Below are positions 1 through 9,804 of a DNA stretch of 64,000 nucleotides, one piece after another. The stretch spans positions 19,378 to 83,377 of the forward strand of contig JAIRBC010000022.1 in the NCBI GenBank assembly GCA_022008415.1. Reading direction: 5' to 3'. The number at the start of each line of letters is the position of its first letter. The first letter of the stretch is position 1. The position numbers and the translations under genes are program-made. Under the pieces are notes generated by a model that had not been told where the DNA came from, made no database searches, and saw only the letters and a program-made list of their open reading frames with translations. The stretch comes from Cerina litoralis (lineage in GTDB: Bacteria > Bacteroidota > Bacteroidia > Flavobacteriales > Flavobacteriaceae).

Positions 1-506
1 ACATACGCAACGGCCTTGAGCTCTTTAGCTTTTTTATTGCCGTTTACGGGGTATTTTTTGGTCTGGGGATTGTGCAAGACGATAAACTGGTTCCGTATAT
101 CCTCTAGCTGTTTTCTCATATCCTCCTCCATACCCTTGATTTTGTTGGAAACAATAACATTTTTCTCAACAAGGTTTTGATTCTGGTTGTAAAAGAAAAA
201 GGCCGTTCCCGCAAAAAGAAAAGCGATGAAACTGGCGGCAATAGCGTAAGTAAGGAAGTGCTTTTTGACGGGTCTTTCTTTTCTTATCATTCCTAAAATC
301 CGATTCTTTAGCCCTGCGGGGGTTTGTAAGGCGTGTAGTTTGGCATAGGTTTCCAGGTTTTCCTGAAGTTCTATATAGGTTTCCCTAACTTCTGGATACA
401 TGGCAATATAGCGTTCTACCTGCAGTGTTTCTTCTGAAGTAGTGCTGCCGATCAAATATTTTTCGAGCAGATCGCTTTCCAAAAACAATTTTATCTTCTC
501 TTTCAT
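1..506 (-). CDS. Anti-sigma factor, RskA-like (partial, 3' end off the window)
   Basis: The reading frame opens with ATG at 506-504 and stays open to the window edge, giving 168 residues of an incomplete protein. The N-terminal 75 residues or so are soluble and helical, starting MKEKIKLFLESDLLEKYLIG, as in cytoplasmic sigma-binding domains of anti-sigma factors. One membrane segment follows at about residues 83-105. The rest would lie in the periplasm and contains FIVLHNPQTKKYPVNG and KELKAVAYV, typical of the RskA C-terminal domain. It sits 163 bases downstream of an ECF sigma factor on the same strand, the usual sigma/anti-sigma order. I infer that it holds that sigma factor at the membrane until a signal arrives. 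The signal cannot be read from the sequence. Confidence 0.85.
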   Translation of the reverse strand, partial: MKEKIKLFLESDLLEKYLIGSTTSEETLQVERYIAMYPEVRETYIELQENLETYAKLHALQTPAGLKNRILGMIRKERPVKKHFLTYAIAASFIAFLFAGTAFFFYNQNQNLVEKNVIVSNKIKGMEEDMRKQLEDIRNQFIVLHNPQTKKYPVNGNKKAKELKAVAY

Positions 507-668
507 CTGTTGTTATTTATTTGCCTTAAACGGCCCTGGGTAATTCTTCAATTAACATTTACCCACGAATATTTTATCTTTAACTTTGGTGTACGTGAAC
601 CGCGATTTCTGTTGATTACCAGAATGTCATGGCCCGTTTCGTCCCAGACATGTTTGGCAAAATCAAAT

Positions 669-1235
669 TCAATTTAAAAGGACCTCGAAAAGTAAGGACA
701 ACACAAAAGGGCCGTATATTTTCCTTAATTCCCTAAGTCCGATTTTTAATCTGGATTTGATAGTGCCCAAGGGGATGTCCAGTTCATCACTGGCCTCCTG
801 TTGGGTCATCCCTTGAAAAAATAGGGCATCTAGCACTATTTGATACTTTGGTTCTATTTTTTCCAAATTTTCACGAACGTCCAAAAACTCCGGGACGGTG
901 CTTTCTACACCTATCGTATATACGTTAGAAATATCCATTTGGATTTCCCTATCCGATTTTGTATTCGCACTTCTGAGCTTGTCGATTGCGGTGTTGCGGG
1001 TAATCCTAAAAAGCCACGTGAACAACTTGGCCTTGGAGGAATCATAAGAATCCGAATTTTTCCAGATTTTGACAAAGCTTTCCTGCAGTACGTCTTGGGC
1101 GAGCTCCTCGTTCCGCACCACTTTGTTCGCCACACCGTAAAGGGTGTTGCCATAGTGTTCGTACAACAGGGAAATTGCCTTCTCGTTACGCTCCTGAAGT
1201 AGTTCTACGATATGTTTTTCCAGGAGGATACTCAT
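669..1235 (-). CDS. ECF-type RNA polymerase sigma factor (SigK-like)
   Basis: A 188-residue sigma-70 family protein of the extracytoplasmic-function type. Region 2 is at about residues 20-90, with the -10 recognition helix around ESFVKIWKNSDSYDSSKAKL and WLFRITRNTAIDKLR. Region 4 is near residues 125-170, with the helix-turn-helix MTQQEASDELDIPLGTIKSR. Length and layout fit SigK-like ECF factors. The anti-sigma gene lies downstream on the same strand, so the two probably form one unit. ECF factors often drive their own operon, but I see no sure promoter in the 265 bases upstream. The last 14 residues (GPFVLSLLFEVLLN) are more hydrophobic than usual for this family. Confidence 0.93.
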   Translation of the reverse strand: MSILLEKHIVELLQERNEKAISLLYEHYGNTLYGVANKVVRNEELAQDVLQESFVKIWKNSDSYDSSKAKLFTWLFRITRNTAIDKLRSANTKSDREIQMDISNVYTIGVESTVPEFLDVRENLEKIEPKYQIVLDALFFQGMTQQEASDELDIPLGTIKSRLKIGLRELRKIYGPFVLSLLFEVLLN

Positions 1236-1500
1236 GAGGACTTGGAATAATTTACATATTTCAAAAGAGTCTCTAAGGTAAACGTTATATTCTTAAATTG
1301 ATTGTAGAACAAAATATTTCCCAATGTTTTGATTTTGAAAACTATAACTTTTTCTTCGCAATAATCGACAATTTTGGTTGGTATCTATTCAAATACTCGG
1401 ATGTCCGTGCTAAAAATTTCGAGAACAAGTCTTGCCTTACGGGGTTTATCCAGGTATATCTAGTATCCATTCAGGAGAAACGCAGTTATCGAAGGTAGCA
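1236..1500. other. Intergenic, upstream of the sigma factor gene
   Basis: These 265 AT-rich bases separate the 3' end of murB from the start of the sigma gene, both on the minus strand. They should hold the sigma/anti-sigma promoter. A near match to the Bacteroidota -7 box (TATTTTG, minus strand, about 1311-1317) is present but no convincing -33 TTG at the right distance. Short plus-strand reading frames here show no recognisable product. Confidence 0.4.
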
Positions 1501-2517
1501 CTAGTTGATAATATTGACCTCAGGACTAATGTTTATTTTAAACCTTTTGAAAACATTTTCCTGAATAGAGACGGCCAAATCCATGATTTCGGCTCCGGTG
1601 GCATTCCCATAGTTCACCAAAACCAAGGCTTGGTTTTTATGCACCCCGGCATCTTCGAATCTCTTGCCCTTAAACCCGCATTGTTCTATTAGCCAACCCG
1701 CGGGAATTTTAAACTCGTTTTCTGTAATTTTATAATACGGAGCTTCGGGATGGCGATTGGTAAAAATATCAAATTCTTTTTTGTCGAGGATCGGATTTTT
1801 AAAGAAACTACCGCTGTTGCCAAGTACTTTTGGATCTGGGAGCTTGCTTCTTCGAATAGATATTACCGCATCTGAAATGTCTTTTATTGTTGGGTTATTT
1901 ATGCCGTTATTTTTTAATTCGACCTCAATTGCCCCGTAGGAGGTTTGGAGCTTGTGGTTTTTCTTGGTGAGTTTTAATGTTACGGAAATGACTATGTACT
2001 TGCCTTTCCCTTCTTTCTTAAAAAATGAGTCCCGATAACCGAAACGGCATTCCTCTTTGCTAAAGGTCCTGATTGCCAGGGTTTCTGTGTTCATGGCTTC
2101 GCAACTAACAAAGACATCCTTGAGTTCTACACCATAGGCACCGATATTTTGTATGGGAGCGGTGCCCGTATTTCCAGGAATCAAGGATAGATTTTCTAGC
2201 CCACCATAACCTTGTTCCAATGTCCAGAGGACAAGGTTATGCCAATTTTCGCCCGCCATGGCCTTTATGATGGCCACCTCATCGTTTTCTTCGACCATAT
2301 GGATGCCTTTGAGTCCGATATGGATTACCAGGGCCTCAATATTTTTGACGATTAGCATGTTGCTGCCACCGCCTAGTATAACTTTTTTTTGATATTCCTT
2401 TAAGCGCAAGGCTTGCTCCAATTCCTTTACAGTGGTAATTTCACAAAAAAACCGGGCTTTTGCAGCTATGCCAAAGGTATTGTAGTTTTTTAGGGCTACA
2501 TTATTTCTAATTTTCAT
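1501..2517 (-). CDS. murB: UDP-N-acetylmuramate dehydrogenase (UDP-N-acetylenolpyruvoylglucosamine reductase)
   Basis: MurB reduces UDP-GlcNAc-enolpyruvate to UDP-MurNAc with NADPH and FAD, a cytoplasmic step of peptidoglycan precursor synthesis. The 338-residue length fits type I MurB. The N-terminus has the family signature NYNTFGIAAKARFF, followed by the FAD-binding loop GGGSNMLI near residue 50 and NIGAYGVEL near residue 125. The catalytic serine lies in LGNSGSFFKNP around residue 235, and the C-terminal glutamate in SPEVNII. The start lies 16 bases after the aminotransferase stop on the same strand, so the two genes are probably co-transcribed. Confidence 0.97.
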   Translation of the reverse strand: MKIRNNVALKNYNTFGIAAKARFFCEITTVKELEQALRLKEYQKKVILGGGSNMLIVKNIEALVIHIGLKGIHMVEENDEVAIIKAMAGENWHNLVLWTLEQGYGGLENLSLIPGNTGTAPIQNIGAYGVELKDVFVSCEAMNTETLAIRTFSKEECRFGYRDSFFKKEGKGKYIVISVTLKLTKKNHKLQTSYGAIEVELKNNGINNPTIKDISDAVISIRRSKLPDPKVLGNSGSFFKNPILDKKEFDIFTNRHPEAPYYKITENEFKIPAGWLIEQCGFKGKRFEDAGVHKNQALVLVNYGNATGAEIMDLAVSIQENVFKRFKINISPEVNIIN

Positions 2518-2533
2518 CGACCTAGCGAGATTG

Positions 2534-3730
2534 TTAAAACAATTTTTTATATTCCTTAAGGGCTTCGTTTAGAATATGGACAGCCCTTTTTAAGCTTTCC
2601 TTCTCCAATACATAAGCGATTCTGATCTGGTTTTTTCCCAACCCTTCGGTAGCGTAAAACCCGGCAGCGGGCGCCACCATCACGGTTTCTCCGTTTAAGT
2701 TGTAATCTTGCAACAACCATCGGGCAAAGTCGTCGGCATCGGCTATGGGTAGCTCCACTATACAGTAGAAGGCCCCTTGTGGACGTCCCCATTTAATACC
2801 GTCAATTTTATGGAGCTCATCCAGCAATATGTTCCTGCGCGACTCGTATTCCCGGTTTACCGCATTAAAATAGCTATTTGGGGTATCCAGGGCGGCTTCG
2901 GCCGCCATTTGTGCAAAAGTGGGAGGCGACAACCTTGCTTGGGCAAATTTTAACGAGGCCTTTACGACCTCCTTGTTTTTGGAAACCAAATACCCTATTC
3001 GGGCACCGCACATACTGTATCTTTTTGAAACCGAATCTACGATAATGCCGTATTCGTCCATTCCTGGTTCTTGCAAAATGGACCTGTGCTCCTTTCCGTC
3101 ATAGGTGAATTCCCTATAAACCTCATCGGAAATCAAGAAGATATCGTGCTTTTTAACGATATCCGCCAGTTTCTTTATCTCTTCCTTGCTGTAGAGATAC
3201 CCCGTAGGGTTTCCAGGATTACAGATCAGGATGGCCTTGGTTTTGGGGGATATCAATTTTTCGAACTCCTCGATAGGGGGAAGCGCAAAATTATTGTCAA
3301 TCTGTGAAACAACGGGCACTACAATTGCTCCTGCTGCCGTCGCAAAGCCGTTGTAATTTGCATAGAATGGCTCCGGTACAATTATCTCATCGTCGGTATC
3401 CGTTATACTTCCTATAGCAAAGGACAGTGCTTCGGAGCCTCCGGTGGACACAATAATGTCTTCGGCTCTTATCTGTAATTGGTGTTTGTGGTAGTATTGG
3501 GAAATCTTTTCCCTATAAGTTTCAGATCCCTCGGATCTACCGTAGGCCAATATTTCCAAATCGTGATCCCTTACCGCATCCATCGCTATTTTCGGGGTTT
3601 TAATGTCGGGTTGGCCGATATTGAGGTGTATTACCTTAATGCCCTTTTTTAGGGCATGCTCCGCAAAAGGTACAAGTTTTCTAATTGGGGACTCGGGCAT
3701 GGAGCGCCCCTTTTGTGAAATAGACGGCAT
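2534..3730 (-). CDS. PLP-dependent aminotransferase, class I (aspartate aminotransferase-like)
   Basis: A 398-residue fold-type I aminotransferase. The PLP lysine is K236 in SVSKRYSMCGARIG. D202 (ISDEVYREF) would pair with the ring nitrogen and N174 (NPGNPTG) contacts the PLP hydroxyl. The C-terminal arginine of QIRIAY would bind the substrate carboxylate. The family transfers amino groups between amino acids and 2-oxo acids. An aspartate or broad amino-acid specificity is the likely one, but substrate choice cannot be read from these motifs. It is followed after 16 bases by murB. Confidence 0.92.
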   Translation of the reverse strand: MPSISQKGRSMPESPIRKLVPFAEHALKKGIKVIHLNIGQPDIKTPKIAMDAVRDHDLEILAYGRSEGSETYREKISQYYHKHQLQIRAEDIIVSTGGSEALSFAIGSITDTDDEIIVPEPFYANYNGFATAAGAIVVPVVSQIDNNFALPPIEEFEKLISPKTKAILICNPGNPTGYLYSKEEIKKLADIVKKHDIFLISDEVYREFTYDGKEHRSILQEPGMDEYGIIVDSVSKRYSMCGARIGYLVSKNKEVVKASLKFAQARLSPPTFAQMAAEAALDTPNSYFNAVNREYESRRNILLDELHKIDGIKWGRPQGAFYCIVELPIADADDFARWLLQDYNLNGETVMVAPAAGFYATEGLGKNQIRIAYVLEKESLKRAVHILNEALKEYKKLF

Positions 3731-4047
3731 AAATGCAATTTTTTACAAAAATGGTGAATCAAAACGGAGAAAACAATAATTGAACGCGTTCATTACTAGT
3801 TTTATTTAATACCCAAATAAGATGTTAAATTTTGTGGGTCGACCGTTTTTTTTATTAAATTTAGAAGTCACAAACTTTTAATAACCAATCAGTTGTGTAA
3901 AATGAAGGGATGGGCCATTACAGTTTCTAGACGCTGACAGAAATGTTAAATGACGAAATTGGCAATCCACGAACACGCATTGGAAATTAATTATTTAAGA
4001 TGCGAATAATTACATCTGACCAATTTAAAGTAAATTATTATTACCTG
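3731..4047. other. Divergent intergenic region with a perfect 12-bp palindrome
   Basis: These 317 bases lie between the divergent aminotransferase and PDZ-protease genes. TGAACGCGTTCA at 3781-3792 is a perfect palindrome about 50 bases upstream of the aminotransferase start, the size and symmetry of a repressor operator. A near-consensus -7 box (TAAATTTTG, about 3831-3839) lies on the plus strand. No coding sequence is recognisable. Confidence 0.45.
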
Positions 4048-5370
4048 ATGAAACGCGTTGTCCTTCTTTTATGGTGTTTACCCTTTTTTTGCGGGGCGCA
4101 GAAATATCACCTGCCCAAGGGGGAGAAATATCAAAAAATAAGGTTCGAATTGGTCAACAATCTCATGATTATTCCTATTGAGGTCAACGGAACCGAACTC
4201 TCGTTTATTTTCGATTCTGGTGTGAGCAAACCTATTCTTTTTAACCTTTCCAATCAGGATTCCATTCAATTGAAAAATGTCACCGAAATTTCCTTGAGGG
4301 GCCTTGGTACCGGTGAGCCGGTCAAAGCGTTGAGTTCCAAGGGCAACACCTTCAAAATAGGGGATGGTTGGAACAACCGGCAAATGTTGTACGTGATCTT
4401 GGATAAGGAACTCAACTTTTCGCCAAACTTGGGAATTCCCGTCCACGGTATTATCGGATATGATCTTTTTAGGGATTTTATTGTGGATATAGATTATGCC
4501 AGCCGGGTTATTAGGTTTTATGATCCCGAACTTTACTCCTATAAGAAGAGGAAGAACAGCGAAACGCTGCCCTTGGCAGTACGGAGCAAGAAATCGTATA
4601 TTGAAGGAACGGTGACCTATGAAGACCGGGATCATGTTCCCGTTAGGCTTCTCTTGGATACGGGGAGTAGCGATGCTATATGGCTCTTGGAAGACGAGGC
4701 AAAGGGATTGGAGATACCGGATAAGCACTATGAGGACTTTTTAGGGCGCGGACTTAGTGGAGAGGTGTACGGCAAGCGTACCAAGATCAACAATATTCAA
4801 ATTGGACATTTTGTGCTGAATGATGCCAAAGCGGCGTTTCCACATTTGGGAGCTTTTGATCTTGTGTCCAATTTGGACGACCGAAACGGTAGTCTGGGTG
4901 GCGAACTTTTAAAAAGATTTAATATTGTGTTCGACTACCCAAATGGAAAGATCACACTTAAAAAAAACAGGTATTTCAACACCCCTTTTCAGTACAATAT
5001 GAGTGGACTGGACTTACAGCATAACGGATTGCGTTATATAGCGGAAAAGATTACCAACGGTCAGGGGGTGTTGTTGGAAAAGGAAAAATCTTTCGGCGAT
5101 GTGCAGATTCTATTTGAGAATACCACCAGGCTTAGTCTAGTACCGGAGATTATTGTTTCGGGTATCCGGGCCGGCAGCCCTGCAGATGAGGCCGGTCTTC
5201 AGGAAGGGGACGTTATTTTGGCTGTCAACGGCAGATCTATCTACAAATACAAACTTCAGGAGGTCATGAAAATGCTGAACGAAAAGGAGGGCAAACGTAT
5301 ACAGGTGCTTATCGAACGTTATAATACCAGTTTAAAATTCAGTTTTGTGTTAAAGGATATCTTCAAATAA
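4048..5370 (+). CDS. Secreted retropepsin-like aspartyl protease with C-terminal PDZ domain
   Basis: From the Met at 4048 the protein is 440 residues and starts with a clear signal peptide (MKRVVLLLWCLPFFCGAQ). I prefer this to the ATG at 4000, which would add 16 polar residues in front of it. Two lobes each carry an aspartyl-protease-like motif: FDSGVSKPILF and LLDTGSSDAIWL. The first has DSG instead of DTG. The last 110 residues are a PDZ domain (IRAGSPADEAGLQEGD, VNGRSIYKY). The family is periplasmic or cell-surface and has no well-defined substrate. It ends at a strong hairpin shared with the convergent DUF1573 gene. Confidence 0.85.
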   Translation: MKRVVLLLWCLPFFCGAQKYHLPKGEKYQKIRFELVNNLMIIPIEVNGTELSFIFDSGVSKPILFNLSNQDSIQLKNVTEISLRGLGTGEPVKALSSKGNTFKIGDGWNNRQMLYVILDKELNFSPNLGIPVHGIIGYDLFRDFIVDIDYASRVIRFYDPELYSYKKRKNSETLPLAVRSKKSYIEGTVTYEDRDHVPVRLLLDTGSSDAIWLLEDEAKGLEIPDKHYEDFLGRGLSGEVYGKRTKINNIQIGHFVLNDAKAAFPHLGAFDLVSNLDDRNGSLGGELLKRFNIVFDYPNGKITLKKNRYFNTPFQYNMSGLDLQHNGLRYIAEKITNGQGVLLEKEKSFGDVQILFENTTRLSLVPEIIVSGIRAGSPADEAGLQEGDVILAVNGRSIYKYKLQEVMKMLNEKEGKRIQVLIERYNTSLKFSFVLKDIFK

Positions 5371-5400
5371 AAAAGGTCCGCACTTTCGGCGGACCTTTTT
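5371..5400. terminator. Bidirectional rho-independent terminator
   Basis: GGTCCGC (5375-5381) and GCGGACC (5389-5395) form a perfect 7-bp stem with a 7-base loop, flanked by A and T runs. It begins directly after the protease stop codon and faces the convergent DUF1573 gene, so it can serve both. Confidence 0.9.
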
Positions 5401-5420
5401 ATCACAATTAATAATTACTG

Positions 5421-5813
5421 CTATTTTGCGCCAGAGGTATCTTTTACCTCTCCTTTAATTTTTAACACCTTGGTAGGGGTGTCCGCGTTGGAAATTACGG
5501 TTATTGCCTTTCTAATGGGCCCAACCCTGTTGGTATCGTATTTTACCTCTATCTTGCCCACTTTACCGGGCATTACAGGGTCTTCTGGTTTTTTAGGGAT
5601 GGTACATCCACAACTGGAGCTTACTTTACTTATGATCAGAGGTGCGTTCCCTGTGTTGGTAAATTCAAAGACTCTTACACCATCACTGCCCTTGGCCACT
5701 TCGCCGTAGTCTACAGTTTCGGATTTAAATTCAATTTTAGCTTTTTTCTCCTGTGCTTTCAGGCCAAATCCTAGTAATCCAACTAATAAAACTACTACTA
5801 TTTTTTTCATCAT
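5421..5813 (-). CDS. DUF1573 family secreted protein
   Basis: A 130-residue protein with a signal peptide (KKIVVVLLVGLLGFGLKAQ), then a single DUF1573 domain with an immunoglobulin-like beta pattern. Family signatures are YGEVAKGSDGVRVFEFTNTG, the SSSCGC cysteine motif near residue 70 and GKIEVKYDTNRVGPIRKAI. It is exported, probably to the periplasm. The molecular role of DUF1573 proteins is not established. Translation can start at either of two adjacent Met codons (5813 or 5810). It is a single gene, convergent with the protease and divergent from valS. Confidence 0.9.
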   Translation of the reverse strand: MMKKIVVVLLVGLLGFGLKAQEKKAKIEFKSETVDYGEVAKGSDGVRVFEFTNTGNAPLIISKVSSSCGCTIPKKPEDPVMPGKVGKIEVKYDTNRVGPIRKAITVISNADTPTKVLKIKGEVKDTSGAK

Positions 5814-5871
5814 TTTATGTTTTGGGTTAAATTAAATGCGTGAGTATTTTGGAGATTGGTACAAAATACTT

Positions 5872-5900
5872 TTGTTATGTAATAACGTTACTTATTTTTG
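5872..5900 (+). promoter_or_regulatory. Predicted Bacteroidota promoter for valS
   Basis: TTG at 5872-5874 (-33 element) and TATTTTTG at 5893-5900 (-7 element, consensus TAnnTTTG) are 18 bases apart. Transcription would start about 100 bases upstream of the valS ATG. Matched to the consensus by eye only. Confidence 0.55.
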
Positions 5901-6008
5901 TTTCGTATTTCCCATATCTGGAAAAACTGCAAGTTACCGCAAAATTACAATATTTATCATAATTCAATAAAAATCGCCCAATAGGGTAGTCAAAAACTGT
6001 ACCAAATT

Positions 6009-8639
6009 ATGGATATCCCTTCAAAATATGAGCCTCAACGTATAGAGGACCACTGGTACGCCTACTGGATGGATAATGGGTTTTTCCACTCTGTCCCCGA
6101 CCATAGGGAGTCCTATACTATAGTAATTCCGCCTCCCAATGTTACCGGGGTTTTGCATATGGGGCATATGCTCAATAATACTATTCAAGACGTATTGATC
6201 CGAAAAGCGCGGCTTATGGGCAAGAACGCTTGTTGGGTACCGGGAACGGATCATGCGTCCATAGCTACGGAAGCCAAGGTGGTAGCCAAATTGAAAGAGG
6301 AGGGTATCCCAAAATCTGAGCTTTCCCGGGAACAATTTCTAAATTATGCTTGGGAATGGACCCATGAGTATGGAGGTGTTATCCTGGAACAGCTCAAAAA
6401 ATTGGGATGTTCTTGCGATTGGGACCGCACAAAGTTCACGATGGATGACAATATGTCTGCCTCGGTCATCAAGGTTTTTGTCGATTTGTTCAACAAGGGA
6501 TTGATCTATAGGGGGTACAGGATGGTAAATTGGGATCCAGAGGCCAAAACCACCCTTTCCGACGAGGAGGTGATTTATGAGGAAAGGCAGGGGTTGTTGT
6601 ACTATTTGTCCTATGCCATAGAGGGTTCGGACGAAAATGTGATTATAGCGACCACACGGCCAGAGACCATTTTGGGCGATACCGCCATTTGTATCAATCC
6701 CAACGATGGGCGATATAGGCATTTGAAGGGAAAAAAAGCCATCGTACCGATCTGCAACCGCGTTATTCCCATTATTGAAGACGAATATGTCGATATCGAA
6801 TTCGGTACAGGCTGTCTCAAGGTTACTCCCGCTCACGACGTAAATGACAAAGCATTGGGCGATAAACACGGCCTGGAGACCGTGGATATTTTTAACGAAG
6901 ACGCCTCCTTAAATTCTTATGGATTGCACTACGCCGGTAAGGACCGATTTGTGGTGCGGAAGGAAATAGCCAGAGAACTGGATGAAAAAGGCTTTTTGGT
7001 CAAGACCGAAAAACATATCAATAAAGTAGGTACCTCCGAACGTACCAAAGCAGTGATCGAGCCTAGGCTGTCCGAACAGTGGTTCCTTAAAATGGAAGAA
7101 TTGGCCCGGCCCGCTATCGAAGCGGTATTGGAAACCAGTGAGGTGAAATTGTTCCCCAAAAAGTTCGAAAATACGTACCGTCACTGGATGGAAAATATAC
7201 GGGACTGGAATATTTCGCGCCAGCTGTGGTGGGGACAACAGATTCCCGCGTTTTATTTTGGAGACGGTCAGGAAGATTTTGTTGTAGCAGAAACGGGGGA
7301 AGAAGCTTTGAATCTGGCTCGGAAGAAATCGGGAAACCCGTCCTTGACATTGACCGATTTGCGGCAGGATGCCGACGTATTCGACACTTGGTTCTCATCA
7401 TGGCTCTGGCCCATCAGCGTCTTTAATGGAATATTGGAGCCCGAAAATGAGGATATAGAGTATTATTACCCTACCAATGATTTGATTACCGGACCGGACA
7501 TCCTTTTCTTTTGGGTGGCCCGGATGATTATCGCCGGATATGAGTTTAGGGACAAGAGACCATTTGAGAATGTATATCTCACAGGGCTGGTACGCGATGG
7601 ACAACGCCGTAAAATGTCTAAATCCCTCGGGAATTCTCCCGATGCGTTAAAGTTGATTGCCGATTATGGGGCCGATGGCGTCCGTGTCGGTCTGCTATTG
7701 AGTTCGCCTGCCGGGAACGACCTGTTGTTCGATGAGGCTCTCTGCCAACAAGGAAAAAACTTTGCCAATAAGATTTGGAATGCCTTTAGATTGGTACAAG
7801 GCTGGGAAGTGTCCGACCTGCCCCAACCCGAAGCATCACGATTGGGAATCGATTGGTATTCGTCCAAATTTAATCGGACATTGGCCGAGATCGAGGATCA
7901 TTTTAGCAAGTACCGGATTTCCGATGCCCTGATGGCGACCTATAAGTTGGTATGGGACGATTTTTGCTCTTGGTTGCTCGAAATTGTAAAGCCCGCCTAT
8001 CAACAGCCTATCGATAAAAAATCTTTCGAATCGGTCATCCGATTGTTTGAAGGGAATTTAAAATTGTTGCATCCCTTTATGCCTTTCTTGACCGAAGAGA
8101 TTTGGCAACACATGAAAAACCGGGCCCCGGAAGAGGCCCTGACGGTATCCCAATGGCCCAAGGAAGGATCGGTGGACGAAAATTTGATCGCAGGGTTCAC
8201 TTTTGCTTCGGAGGTTATCGCCGGAATTAGAACCGTCCGCAAGGAAAAGAACATCCCCATGAAGGAGGAATTGGAACTCTCGCTTTTAAATGAAGAAGGA
8301 GTTTCCAAGGATTGGGACGTTGTCATAAAAAAGCTCACCAACGTAAGCCAAATTTCCTATGTAAACGCGGCAGTAGATGGCGCCCTGTCTTTCCGGGTAA
8401 AATCCAATGAGTATTTTATTCCGATCACTGGTGCGGTGGACGTGGAGGTAGAAAAACAAAAGATCAACGAGGAACTCAAATACATAAAGGGTTTTTTGAT
8501 GTCTGTACAAAAGAAACTCTCCAATGACCGTTTCGTAAACAATGCCCCGGCAAAGGTGATTGAGCTGGAACGCAAGAAACAGGCCGATGCCGAGGCCAAG
8601 ATTGAGACCTTGGAAAAGAGTTTGGCGAGTTTGGAATAG
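6009..8639 (+). CDS. valS: Valine--tRNA ligase
   Basis: An 876-residue class Ia aminoacyl-tRNA synthetase that charges tRNA-Val and edits mis-activated threonine. The HIGH motif is HMGH at residues 50-53 after PPPNVTGVL, and KMSKS begins at residue 535. The editing domain between them contains [14 protein letters not shown] and [15 protein letters not shown], the valyl-type CP1 signatures. The C-terminal 60 residues form the coiled coil typical of ValRS ([12 protein letters not shown] onward). Length matches the bacterial family. It stands alone, with a predicted promoter upstream. Confidence 0.98.
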   Translation: MDIPSKYEPQRIEDHWYAYWMDNGFFHSVPDHRESYTIVIPPPNVTGVLHMGHMLNNTIQDVLIRKARLMGKNACWVPGTDHASIATEAKVVAKLKEEGIPKSELSREQFLNYAWEWTHEYGGVILEQLKKLGCSCDWDRTKFTMDDNMSASVIKVFVDLFNKGLIYRGYRMVNWDPEAKTTLSDEEVIYEERQGLLYYLSYAIEGSDENVIIATTRPETILGDTAICINPNDGRYRHLKGKKAIVPICNRVIPIIEDEYVDIEFGTGCLKVTPAHDVNDKALGDKHGLETVDIFNEDASLNSYGLHYAGKDRFVVRKEIARELDEKGFLVKTEKHINKVGTSERTKAVIEPRLSEQWFLKMEELARPAIEAVLETSEVKLFPKKFENTYRHWMENIRDWNISRQLWWGQQIPAFYFGDGQEDFVVAETGEEALNLARKKSGNPSLTLTDLRQDADVFDTWFSSWLWPISVFNGILEPENEDIEYYYPTNDLITGPDILFFWVARMIIAGYEFRDKRPFENVYLTGLVRDGQRRKMSKSLGNSPDALKLIADYGADGVRVGLLLSSPAGNDLLFDEALCQQGKNFANKIWNAFRLVQGWEVSDLPQPEASRLGIDWYSSKFNRTLAEIEDHFSKYRISDALMATYKLVWDDFCSWLLEIVKPAYQQPIDKKSFESVIRLFEGNLKLLHPFMPFLTEEIWQHMKNRAPEEALTVSQWPKEGSVDENLIAGFTFASEVIAGIRTVRKEKNIPMKEELELSLLNEEGVSKDWDVVIKKLTNVSQISYVNAAVDGALSFRVKSNEYFIPITGAVDVEVEKQKINEELKYIKGFLMSVQKKLSNDRFVNNAPAKVIELERKKQADAEAKIETLEKSLASLE

Positions 8640-8697
8640 GCAATTATAACTTTAAAAGAAATTGAAAATATACCTTAGCCTACACTAAATTTAAGAT

Positions 8698-9651
8698 ATG
8701 TTCACAAGAAGATCTTTTTTGGAGAAAACAGCCTTGGGCACCTTAGCCTTGACCTCAACACCAATTTTGTCGCAATTGGCCAAATCCGTACTCCCTAAAT
8801 CCAATAAGTCGGAACTTAAAATATCCTTGGCACAATGGTCCTTGCACCGTGCCCTGGTAAAAGGAAAAATTAAAGCCGTGGACTTTGCACAAATTGCTCT
8901 AAATTCATACGGTATTGGAGCTATTGAGTATGTAAATCAGTTTTATGTGGACACGGCAACCAGTTCAAAATTCTGGTCGGAGATGAGGAATCGGGCAGAA
9001 AATGAAGGTGTAAAAAGCCAATTGATAATGGTCGATAACGAAGGTAATCTGGGAAGCACGAACGCCGCCGACCGAAAGATAGCCGTAGAAAATCATTATA
9101 AATGGATCCACGCGGCAAAGATTTTGGGCTGCCATTCAATCCGCGTAAATGCGTTTGGCAAAGGAACCAAAGAGGAACTACATGGAGCTTTAGTCGATGG
9201 TTTGGGCAGTTTGGCGGAATACGGTGGAAAGGAAAACATCAACGTCCTTGTCGAAAACCACGGTTTTCATACCTCTGATGGTAAATTTATGGTCGGTATT
9301 CTGAACGAAGTAAACAATCCATATTTAGGAACCTTACCCGATTTCGGTAATTGGTGCCTCAATGCCGAATGGGGAAGTACGCAGAACAATAAATGCACGG
9401 ATTCGTATGACCCCTGCGAGGGCGTAACAGAATTTCTGCCATTTGCAAAAGGGGTAAGCGCAAAATCCTACGCCTTTGATTCCAAAGGAAACGAAACCGT
9501 AATCGACTACAAAAAAATGTTGAAAATAGTTAAGGATTCCGGTTTTGATGGGTATATAGGTATCGAATTTGAAGGAGAGAATATGGACGAACCCGATGGT
9601 ATTAGGACCACAAAGGCATTGATCGAAAGGGTTTGGAGTGAGCTGGGTTAA
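8698..9651 (+). CDS. Tat-exported sugar phosphate isomerase/epimerase-like TIM barrel protein
   Basis: A 317-residue protein that starts with a twin-arginine signal (RRSFLEK, then the hydrophobic stretch TALGTLALTSTPIL). It therefore probably crosses the membrane folded, through the TatC encoded at 23526-24374. The rest is an AP-endonuclease-2-like (xylose-isomerase-like) TIM barrel. Acidic and histidine metal-ligand candidates are in VENHGFHT, LPDFGNW and YIGIEFEGE. Relatives act on sugars or inositols, but the substrate here cannot be inferred. It follows valS by 58 bases and no other sugar gene is adjacent. Confidence 0.85.
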   Translation: MFTRRSFLEKTALGTLALTSTPILSQLAKSVLPKSNKSELKISLAQWSLHRALVKGKIKAVDFAQIALNSYGIGAIEYVNQFYVDTATSSKFWSEMRNRAENEGVKSQLIMVDNEGNLGSTNAADRKIAVENHYKWIHAAKILGCHSIRVNAFGKGTKEELHGALVDGLGSLAEYGGKENINVLVENHGFHTSDGKFMVGILNEVNNPYLGTLPDFGNWCLNAEWGSTQNNKCTDSYDPCEGVTEFLPFAKGVSAKSYAFDSKGNETVIDYKKMLKIVKDSGFDGYIGIEFEGENMDEPDGIRTTKALIERVWSELG

Positions 9652-9804
9652 AGGGATAATATCTTTTCGGGGCATTATTGCGCATAGCCACAGGATTTAC
9701 GATTGGGTTACATTAGGAACTATAATTAACGGATTATCTATTTAGCTTAACAGTTATTACCGATAACAATATGGGCCGGCGGTAGCCGTGAATAAAATTA
9801 TCGT

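Noticed and set aside
507..668. Minus-strand fragment reading FAKHVWDETGHDILVINRNR between the sigma and anti-sigma genes
   Set aside because: No start codon and preceded by a stop. It could be a remnant, but I cannot link it to any family.
1298..1692. Two plus-strand frames in the sigma-murB spacer and the murB 3' end
   Set aside because: One lies in AT-rich spacer without domain, the other is antisense to murB.
4078..4728. 216-residue minus-strand frame opposite the PDZ protease
   Set aside because: Overlaps a well-supported gene with signal peptide and motifs. No motif of its own.
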